Assembly (NCBI GenBank): GCA_028753945.1
Contig: JAPNXP010000011.1
Coordinates: 1,674,001 to 1,738,000, forward strand
Direction: 5' to 3'
Source: Hexactinellida sp. DTS-2022
Lineage: Eukaryota > Porifera > Hexactinellida
Length of the DNA: 64,000 nt
This document shows, one piece after another, positions 55,641 through 64,000 of the stretch (position 1 is its first letter; each line of letters begins with the position of its first letter). A model generated the notes under the pieces. That model was not told the DNA's origin. It made no database searches and saw nothing but the letters and a program-made list of their open reading frames with translations. A program made the translations under genes and the position numbers.

Positions 55641-56110
55641 CCTGACATCCAGACAGAGAGCTGCTGTGTGACCAAGATAGGCATCAAGGGGACACGAGAC
55701 GCACAGGAAGGCTCACAGTATCTGATGACACTTTTACAGTATGAAGCGGACAATATAGCGGCAGCGAGTTCACCAGCTGGCAAGGTCGGAGTAACTTTCC
55801 TATTTGAAGCTTGTGCTACCAGCAGAGTACCAGCAAACAGCCAAGGGGGAGCATTCTTCATATACAAAACTGGAACTAAAACGCAGAGGATCCTCATATT
55901 CGGGACAAAGTGAAACCTGGAGATGCTGCGGCTGTCCAAAACTGGCTGGATAACGGCACCTTTAATACGGCTCCCTCCCTGTTCACCCAGGTGTATGTGG
56001 TACATGCAATCCGTGGAGGGCCTCATCCTTGAGAGATAATCACCTGCTGATGAATCTGGGGCGCTGCTTCCCAACAAGACGGAGACATTAGCAAAGTGAA
56101 GAAACTAGGG
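55641..56110 (+). pseudogene. MULE transposase remnant (second lineage)
   Basis: The plus strand reads GVTFLFEACATSRVPANSQG, then RILIFGTKVKPGDAAAVQNW across a frame change, then LDNGTFNTAPSLFTQVYVVH, the MULE block that normally reads DGTFxxxPxLFxQxYxxH, and after another break ALLPNKTETL. Here the catalytic Asp is followed by Asn before Gly. The rest of the transposase (second Asp, Cys-His, C-terminal block) is missing. It is clearly different from the MULE at 6932-8640. Confidence 0.72.
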
Positions 56111-56469
56111 AGTATTGCAGAATTTAAAAAGCAGAGGGAGTACTGAGCTTATTAACGTGATAAGTAAATTTTATAACAACCTGAATAAATACAAAGTATG
56201 TATTGCCAAAATCACAGTTGCTTAAAACGGTAGTTGGTAGGAAATAGGCATTTTGGTCGCAGATACTCATACTCAAATGTGAAGTATTATTGACATATAG
56301 GTTATTGATAGCTGGGGATTGAATGGCATCGTCAAAAATGACGTTAGCAGTCTCTTAATTTTACTTCTGGGCGATCTGTTGTAATTCAATGAAATAATAA
56401 TTTTTGGTTTGTTAACAATATTTTATTATTCACCCATGGTTATTGTGCAAATGTGTTAAACATAGGAAA
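56111..56469. other. No gene recognised
   Basis: A+T-rich spacer between the MULE remnant and the CCCGG-rich element. Confidence 0.45.
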
Positions 56470-57200
56470 CAACCGGGATCCCGGTTTTAGTCCCGGCCCC
56501 GGGAAATCCCAGCTGTTTATAGAGTCCCGGTCCCGGTCCCGGTCCTGGTAAATATTGATGTTTTCCTGGGATTCCTAACAGGGAATGGACAACTCAAAGT
56601 TGTTAATTGAATGAATAAACATTGTCATTGAAGCTAAAATTCTAAAATGAACTTTTTTAATTAAGTATTCCAAGTCCTGTGACATAGTATTTATGAAATG
56701 GAAGGTGATATTAATATCAACTTTTTCTTTGATGTGGAAGTAAATCCTACAACTAACATCTAAATTCTAAATTATTAACTACGATCGACTAAAACAACCA
56801 ATATAACCCAAAGTGTCTATTCATTCTATATTACTATTTCATATCGGTAAGAAGTAAACTGCTGATTAACAGTGGAAATAAGATTGGCATAATCTAATTG
56901 GTGAATGGTGAATAATTAACTTTTGATTTTTGGTAGCTGTGTTTTTGCAAAACAAAATTGATAACATTATTCTACAATATGTATTGTAACTACTCCTTCC
57001 AATTCTTCGTCCCGTGGACCAAGTAAACTTCCCTACGTGTGGTAGAACCCCTAATGGGAACAACATGTCTATTGTAAGGGCCATCATTTGATTTACTTCG
57101 ATCCCGGTTCAATCCCGGTTAAAACCCGGTCCCGGAGAAAGATTATATTCCCGTTCCCGGTCCCGGTCCCGGAAAAGATATTGGTCCCGGTCGATAAGAG
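56470..57200. mobile_element. CCCGGT-rich inverted-repeat element
   Basis: Both edges (56470-56560 and 57100-57200) are packed with TCCCGG and GGTCCCGGTCCC, and AACCGGGATCCCGG at the left pairs with similar text at the right. The interior is plain A+T-rich sequence. It resembles a family of hAT-like non-autonomous elements with low-complexity ends; exact borders uncertain. Confidence 0.6.
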
Positions 57201-58051
57201 TTCATAGCTCGGTGCTCTGATTGATGAAATTATACTTAAGTGATCACTTGTTCTTATTATACAATACTGCTATAAATTTGCGTAATTACTGAGGTATACT
57301 ACTGAATTGCAAAAAATAATTAGCTTTTGGATTTTCATAGCAACACAAAGTGACAATGGAATTCACTGAAATATTTAAAGTTGCGCACTGTTTCGGAAGC
57401 TTTAATTTTTTTAAATCATTCTAGATATACTAATTAAGAAAATGTATTAATATCGGCTAGACATTCGTTAACATTTTTTTATCGCTCACTTTGAAATATT
57501 ATTACGTAAATATCTTTTAGATTTTTGAACTTATGAATTTGAAATCGAAATTTCCAGTCAAAATATGCGAGCTACACCCAATGCGATTTCAAATTGAGAT
57601 TCAGCATACTTGAATTGTATTATAAAGACTAAATTTAGCTACATACATCTTCGTTAGAAGTAATTATCAACATCAAACGACAAGTTATTTTTTAAATTTT
57701 GCTAACCGCAAAATGGAACCATCAATTTCTTTTGAGTTTGATAATAATTTCTATAGCTTGTAGGCTTTCAATCTACTAGCAATTTTGTTAGAGTGTTTCT
57801 ATTGTATTCAGCATGAAATAACAACTTTATTTAGCTTAAATACAACCCTGTATTTTTTCGCTACTTCCGGCTATGAAGCCACTGTGAAATTGTGCCTTCA
57901 GAATTGGCGTTGTGGTATAAATATTATTCCTACGATTTAATTAAAATATAATGAATAAAGGTCTTAGAGAAAACGATGGGGTACAAAAGGAAAGAGGCAT
58001 AATAATTGATAAATATATATGCACAATAATTAAAAGAAAATACGTACATAC
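57201..58051. other. Intron sequence next to WD40 exon A
   Basis: No element or coding recognised. Confidence 0.5.
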
Positions 58052-58358
58052 CAGTTGCAAGAATATTCAAACGTTTATTGTAGTCAAATGATTTCACTCC
58101 TTTCTGAATTTTAAAAACCAACTCGTCACCAGGAAGATGTTTTTTGGCCTGAAAAGTATTTGATACGTTTTTTCTCGATAGTGAAACAATAGATGGACGT
58201 TTTAATGAAGGAACTTGCAAATCCTTTAAAGCATTTTTCACATCAGTTCTACCAAAGGTCTTTGCAATCACAAGACTAGTACTCGGGTCGCTACAGCATG
58301 ATATTGTGCTATCAATCTCAGGGAAAAATTTCAAATCGTTAACCCAATCTTGATGCAT
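58052..58358 (-). CDS. WD40 exon A of WDR49/WDR64-like host gene
   Basis: A 307-bp exon between the acceptor GAATTTTAG and the donor ACTG|GTATGT. It reads HQDWVNDLKFFPEIDSTISC, SDPSTSLVIAKTFG, a Lys- and Ser-rich linker, then IQKGVKSFDYNKRLNILATG. The end is the start of a WD40 blade that finishes in exon B as GGSDRIIRVWNPYI. It ends in phase 1, which exon B completes. The opening Met codon is not evidence of a start, because it directly follows an acceptor and the family has blades upstream. Upstream exons were not found between 58359 and the window end. Confidence 0.9.
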
Positions 58359-59610
58359 CTAAAATTCAAAATATTACATGATAATGATAAAATTACTAAA
58401 TAATGGAAGTAATTAAAATCTAAGATACTATTTCAAATGCAGCAGCATAACCACCACGATGAGAGCGTCTAATAACTAAGAATGCCTACTTCGAGATTTT
58501 TAGAGATCTTAAATTTTAGGAAATGCCTTTCCAGTTCCCAAAACAATAAAAATAAGGAATTTCAAACTGCTCGAGGGCGTATATGGTTCCACCCCTCAAT
58601 GTAAATATATAAAAATTACATACCTATAATAAAGTCAAGAACCTATTTTGTATAATATAGATGATTAAGCGATGGCCGAAGCTTTCATTTGGAATGAAAT
58701 CCTGAATGAATATAGAAACTTGAGCTGCATAAATGATCAAATATCAAACATACGTATTTCTAGCAAGCGTTTGCGAATTAGTATAATAGTAAATAGTGTA
58801 ATTTTTGGGATACTCTAGCTAAGCAGTCAGGGCGCCCGAAAAATTCATACCTTGCTGGTTGTTTATGGCTCTCACCTCATAATACTAATCCATGATATCC
58901 ATAATCATTGAAATTATATGATCAGCATTTCTTTGTTCTTAATTGGTTTTCAAAGGACCATGCCAGAATTCCTTATAATAGATAATGATACAATTAATAA
59001 TAAATTGAGTAGTTCTAAATCATTATCGAAAGAATCTGGCAATTAGAAAAAGTACATTATGTGAAGATTTAATCACATAATTATCACAATTTGCCAATTA
59101 AAGATGCCTCAGTATTCTTAAAAAAAAGTTTAGTGTAGTAGTATAGTATTTAAATTAATTAACCTGCTTTGGAGTGGGATCTGAAGTTGATATAAATAAA
59201 TCCCCAGTTCAACTTTCAATTAAAAATCAGTTTCAGTTTTCACATTCAGAGCAAGCTTTGTTAAACTACACTGAACTATGTGAGAGAAACGTTACGTTAC
59301 ATTAACTTACATATCAATAATACATTCAATACATCCTCTCAGGTTTTCGTGGGGCATAGTAATTTAAAAAAATTACCATCGCGGTTCGGATGGTAGGAAG
59401 CTTCGTGGCACAACATAACCACGAACCAAACACTTCTGGGTTGGTGTGAGGATCAAAGTTTAACAATAATAATATATGGTAAATACTACAAAATATTCAA
59501 ATTGTAAATTTTAATTTTAATGAATAGTACTCCATATTTCGAATGATGAGTAAGAATATAGATAATTTTAATTTACTCTGAACTGTATAAATAATTTATA
59601 ATGACTAATA
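58359..59610. other. Upstream intron or flank, no gene recognised
   Basis: A+T-rich. GGGCGCCCGAAAAATTC near 58830 recalls the GGCGCC ends at 15908 but no partner is seen. No further WD40 exon found. Confidence 0.4.
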
Positions 59611-59787
59611 CAGTGAATGCCGGTTATAAGCACATCGTCGGGAACTGCACTTAATGTGCTTAAAACCGGCATGTTCTTATAACCGACATAAATTATATAG
59701 AGTATACTATGGCAACCATTTTCCAACATAGTGTTCTTATATCCGATATGTTCTTAGAACCGATGTGCTTATATCCGACATCTACTA
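59611..59787 (+). mobile_element. pogo-like MITE, CAGTGGATGCCGG family, copy 2
   Basis: 177 bp, same ends and interior as 9443-9616, flanked by TA. The right end has CTACTA in place of CTACTG. Confidence 0.88.
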
Positions 59788-59924
59788 TATTTCCTATTAT
59801 AATATCATTAGTAATTATTGTAAACAATTTTGAATACTTTAATGTCAAAAAGGCAAACCATCATAAGGGATTTTTACAATGAGCCCCAGAGAAGATTCTA
59901 GATTTCCTGTGAATTCTTCTATGA

Positions 59925-60502
59925 CAGTGGTTCTCAAACTTCTCACAGCGCGTACCACTTCATCAAAAATTATAGTCTCCGCGTTCCACCATAGTGATCG
60001 ATATTTAAATGCACCCCTGAAAATGACGTACAGCATATCGTACTAAAGTACATTTCCATTGTATTTAATAACATTTCAATTTTGATGTATTTTTAAAGTA
60101 TAATGATCTATCCCCTGACAAGGGCGTAGTTATGAGAAAGTCTCTGCGCGGTAAATGTACAATCAGCGAGCGAACCTAAGGGGTTTTTTGGAAGTATACC
60201 CCCAGGATATTTTTTCAGAGTTAATGTTAACTACTAATCTACCTTCAGAAAGCATAATTTACTAACAAAAACAAAATACAATTTATTTAGAATGTGTACT
60301 TTATCAACATTAGATAAATTGAAGCTATTGAAGGTGTTAAATTATATCAACAACAAACTGCCAAAAATTCAAATGGCTGTTTAGGAGAGGAGCAAGTGCC
60401 CCCCTTTCGCTACCTCCTCCCCCTCCGCCTATAGCTCCGCGTACCACTAGAATGAGCTTGCGTACCACCAGTGGTACGCGTACCACAGTTTTAGAACCAC
60501 TG
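59925..60502. mobile_element. hAT/Charlie-like non-autonomous element
   Basis: The ends CAGTGGTTCTCAAACTTCTC and AGTTTTAGAACCACTG are the standard Charlie type. Flanks TTCTATGA and CTCTATGA match at 7 of 8. GCGTACCAC is repeated near both ends. No transposase. Confidence 0.9.
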
Positions 60503-61202
60503 CTCTATGACATCTCAGTTCCAAATAAATCTTGATTATGAATCACAGCAGCTGACTAGTGCAAATAAACATAGGACAGACATTCCATTAATACTGCATT
60601 TAGTCCAATTGAGCTAACTAAACCTGATGAAATTTATTCACATCAGAAAACCCAGTATTTCCAGAACAAATATATGTGACATGTTAAACTTCACAATTAA
60701 GTACTCACGGATCCTGTTCAATTGCTAATGATGGCCCTTGTTATCCTGGAATTGGTTACAAAGATTTATTTTCCCCTCTTGATAAGAAAAACCGGTGTTT
60801 TCATTCAGATTGGTATTCTAAACAAATTACCTAAGGATTCCAATACACAAATAGAATAGTTAATCAATTCACCAAAACTAATGTCTAGTTTTTCCATCCC
60901 TGTAGGCCTTTTGATAATAAAGCAAACAAGAGTTATCACAGTGTGGCAAAATGGCGATTATGGGGTAATAGGTATTCACGTTGATGGTACATATAGTAAT
61001 GTTGCATTAGTACAGATATTAAATCGACTACGTAGATTCCAAAAATTACATTATTTTTTTCTAACTCTACTAGAAATGTGTGAAAATGAAATCATAAATT
61101 ATTAATTTTAAAAATTCTAATATGGGTCATTAATAATTAATATTTATCACTCTATATTTTATGCTAATTAGTAAATACATCATATATAATATGCGCATAC
61201 TT
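60503..61202. other. No gene recognised
   Basis: The frame at 60881-61105 (plus) shows no motif. Otherwise A+T-rich. Confidence 0.4.
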
Positions 61203-61620
61203 TGGTAGGTTTGGTAGAGCCATGGCTCTACCAATAATTTACAGAGAATTACTATTTTATAGCAAACATAATGAAAATCCTCCCAAAAGATGACTCATAA
61301 ACATAGGCCCGAACCTACCTATCTCTATCTCGTGGCTACGCCCATGTGTATGACATTGTAATAGCTGCGTCACCATAGGTTAATATTTTATGGAAACATG
61401 AACAAAATTAATATGCCTAGGAGGCTAATACAAAGCAACTAAATAGTACGAATTGATTAAACATTTATTAATAACTTTCTATTAGTGTATTATTGTATAA
61501 TGTATCTTGTTCGCAGTTTGTAGGCTCCTTATATACTTTTGTTGGTCTGAAACGATTTTCGACAAGTACAGGGTCGCTATTACACAATATACGGACCAAT
61601 ATATCACTATATCACGCACA
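61203..61620 (+). repeat. Unclassified dispersed repeat, copy 2
   Basis: It matches 8951-9375 from GGTAGAGCCATGGCTCTACC to ACAATATACGGAC. It lies just beyond the C-terminal end of the RAG1/Transib-like fossil and may have replaced the last part of it. Confidence 0.7.
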
Positions 61621-61724
61621 TTCTCGGTAAATTACGTCTTGCGAGCTAAGTTTTCCCGATATCGACTTACATACTTGTTACAGCCTTCTAAACACTCTTC
61701 TAAAATATTTTAAAAGCGTAGCCA

Positions 61725-63552
61725 CTATTATAAGAATGAATTATTTGGAAAGAATGGGAAAGTAATTTATGCAAGGAAGGTATTATGCTCGTCCATGCAA
61801 ACTTAATAATAATGAATTGATAAGTTCCTTTGCACAAATCCTCTAATTTAACACAGTATATCTGAACGCCGCTGTTGACCTATCTCAGAATTACTGATAG
61901 ATTGGTTTGAATTCTTTCTAGTGTTGGTTTATGAACTGGACCAATTGAACAAGTAGCCGATTTCAGGAACTCTCTCTTGTTCATGAAACAGTCACGAGCA
62001 ACATTCCCTGTAGTCGAAATACCTCCATGGCTAGAAGGAATGCCAACGCTGATATTACATCTTTCTTCAATGATTGATCTATTGCGTCTCATTGATGCTT
62101 GGACCTCAGAGTTTGAAGGCGACCATTGTGTGCGACCTGCATCCAGATGGTATATTAGGAGCATAAACCACTTGAAAACACAAAGATATGCATGTAAGGG
62201 AGAAGCTGCTATAATGTTGAAGTTGGAAGTTGATTGGTGAGTTATACCAACACGTTGATGAGAAGGTAATTTCTAAAATTGTTCTTCATTAACCTCACTG
62301 AAAATTTCATGAGCATCTTTGATGAATCTGTTAATGGGGAATCCAGATTCAACCCATTCTAAGCTTTTAATTTGGGACTCAGTCGCAGTACATAGATGAC
62401 ATGAAGCCCCTCCTGTCCATCCAATAGGCCAGCCATCTTAGTATCAAAAAGGGAACGAATTAATTTAACATTAATCTTGCCGCCAGCTAGATTAAACCTA
62501 TCATCCATGATATGATCAGTTTAAGGATTTATCAGAGACTCCATTATAAATTTGACATTGCCATAATCTTCTTTCAGAACTATTAAAGCAACTGGTCTGA
62601 AAGAGAAAGTCGATTTGGGAAACTTATTAAATAATATTTGGTTATGATTTGTATCTGTGATGGTTAGGACTTTAAATCCAAACAAGATAAAAAAATTAGT
62701 GGATAAATCTGGATTTGAAATGATTTGATTGTAGATGCGGTGAGTACCTGAACCATCCAGTCCATCTGATATTGTGACATTAAGAGGATATTGTGTATTT
62801 GAAATGGGATCTAAATTTTCAAGGGTACTTTGAATGGTGAGAGAAAGAATTGAATGATAAGATATAGCAATTCCAAATGAGAGGCCTTCATGGTTTTGAA
62901 CTATCCTCATCTCATCTGCTAAGGAGATTTTTCTCTACGAAATAGCGAGACTACTTTGTATGGTGGTAATGAAACATTTTCCCCTGTCAAGATCCGCTTT
63001 AGCTCTGAACATTTAGTTGAACCTATTTCTAAGATGTCTAACAAATGGGCTGACTTCCGAAATTTTAGTGACAACTATATTGAATGAGCCCTTTTCAATT
63101 ACTCTTTAAATACTCTTGAGATATCTCTATCATATGTCTCATTGGAAACCAATTTTAAAGTTAGTGCAACTAGTTTTTTTGGTCAATTAGTTCTCGTTCG
63201 GCTATAAAGTTAATATGTTCCAAAAGTACCTTAAGTCGTTGCCGTGCAGTTTTAGGTTGCAAACAAAAATATGTTTTTTAGAATCCGTTGCAATGTGTTT
63301 GGGAAAAACCTTAAGACCAGGAAGTGTCACATTTGAAAAGCCATCTGAATCTGATCCGGAATAATCTGAAATTCGTTTCTTTCGAGGTTGTTTTACTGGT
63401 AAAGGAATAGAATGAAATATCATATTTTCCCAAGTTTCTAAATCATTTCTTTTTCGGGAGGATTCCCTAGATTTTTGGAGTGAGTAGTACTTGTAACGTA
63501 TTACTTCGCTATCCTCCTCCAAAAGATGCCGCTTTTCAATTAGAGTTTGCAT
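61725..63552 (-). pseudogene. RAG1/Transib-like transposase fossil, copy 2
   Basis: The minus strand carries the more complete copy. A charged N-terminal part (QPRKKRISDYSGSDSD) is followed by HEGLSFGIAISYHSILSL. Then VTISDGLDGSGTHRIYNQ holds the first catalytic Asp, and KSTFSFRPVALIVLKEDY follows. After a break come GGASCHLCTATES (Cys pair), FNIIAASPLHAYLCVFKWFM and GGISTTGNVARDCF. Near 61740-61800 lies FAWTSIIPSLHKLLSHSF, matching the FHKTLAH block of vertebrate RAG1. The order and spacing follow the RAG1/Transib core. The final acidic residue of the active site is not seen; an unrelated repeat occupies that position. Several stops and frame changes show the copy is dead. TIRs with a CACNNTG-type heptamer were not located. 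Confidence 0.82.
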
Positions 63553-64000
63553 AGATTGAGTGATCCCTGCCGTGAGCTACATAATTATCATACGCGTCTT
63601 TATTAGAAATAAATTCACTCATACTGTGAAATATGAAGAGCTAGTACAGATTATAAATGTCATTATTCAAGCAAAATCTATTAATATTATTTTAAATCAG
63701 TATTCATTAACAATCTCAAGGGAAATTAGTAAATTCAAATAAATGATTAAAATGGGGAAAATTTAAAAATCGTCAGATATTTTTACCCACTATTTAGATA
63801 CTTTACCTCGAAAATATATTTGGGCGCCTTTGGGCGGGCGTAGAAATAATTTAAATCTGAACCTAGATAGATAGACAATATAAAAACGCAAACAATTCAG
63901 CTCGCAGTTGTTTGCATCCTAAGATCGGATAGGTGGAATATTTGCCACAATGCAAGAAGTTATTTATAAAATAGCCAGAAAAGAAATTCATAAAAAATAA
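63553..64000. other. Window edge, no gene recognised
   Basis: A+T-rich. It could hold the 5' flank or end of the RAG1/Transib-like element, but no terminal repeat was recognised. Confidence 0.35.

Noticed and set aside
55641-56110. Possible retroelement polyprotein fragment
   Set aside because: At first the G+C-richer coding-like stretch suggested a retroelement, but the readable blocks fit a MULE transposase and no retroelement domain was seen.
58359-64000. Further WD40 exons upstream of exon A
   Set aside because: No minus-strand frame with WD40 text and proper splice sites was found.

Overview
This is an A+T-rich window from an animal nuclear genome. Three widely spaced exons with GT/AG borders and matching phases encode one WD40-repeat protein. 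Everything around them is mostly intron or flank filled with DNA transposons. I see no bacterial operon structure, no rRNA or tRNA, and no CRISPR array. The element mix (P elements with THAP domains, Helitron, MULE, hAT, RAG1/Transib-like, pogo-type and other TA-target MITEs, one LINE tail) fits an invertebrate metazoan. I cannot name the clade from sequence alone.

Host gene: on the minus strand, exons at 58052-58358, 29986-30239 and 18778-19116 join as two perfect phase-consistent junctions and read as a WDR49/WDR64-like protein. The introns between them are about 27.8 kb and 10.9 kb. I find no other exon of the gene, so it extends past at least one edge of the window.

Region by region. 0.3-5.4 kb: a P-type element with 225-bp terminal repeats and almost open coding, nested with two copies of a TA-target MITE. 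5.4-10.5 kb: a 52-bp tandem repeat, a decayed MULE (FLYWCH-like to RING), an unclassified repeat and a Helitron-like repeat split by two MITEs. 11.3-13.9 kb: a decayed Helitron Rep region. 14.4-16.2 kb: nested hAT-like and pogo-like MITEs. 18.8-19.1 kb: WD40 exon. 19.7-23.5 kb: a hAT transposase fossil split near its N-terminus by a 1.14-kb fold-back element. 25.5-30.2 kb: MITEs, two Helitron-like copies in tandem, and a WD40 exon. 30.5-33.2 kb: TA-target MITEs, one nested in another. 34.2-35.6 kb: RAG1/Transib-like transposase fossil. 36.2 kb: LINE reverse-transcriptase tail. 38-43 kb: larger inverted-repeat elements. 43.6-46.4 kb: an OTU fragment interrupted by a second, internally deleted P element. 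46.7-48.4 kb: two large palindromes. 48.8-53.4 kb: a decayed transposase-like gene ending in an OTU protease domain. 54-57 kb: repeat fragments and a second MULE remnant. 58 kb: WD40 exon. 59.6-63.6 kb: MITEs and a second RAG1/Transib-like fossil on the opposite strand.

The strongest candidates for something unusual are the two RAG1/Transib-like transposase fossils, the nearly open long-TIR P element, the Helitron-like family whose 3' end is built from GCGAAGC mini-hairpins, and the fold-back elements with clean target-site duplications. I ran no alignments. Family assignments come from motifs read by eye, and edges of decayed elements are approximate.
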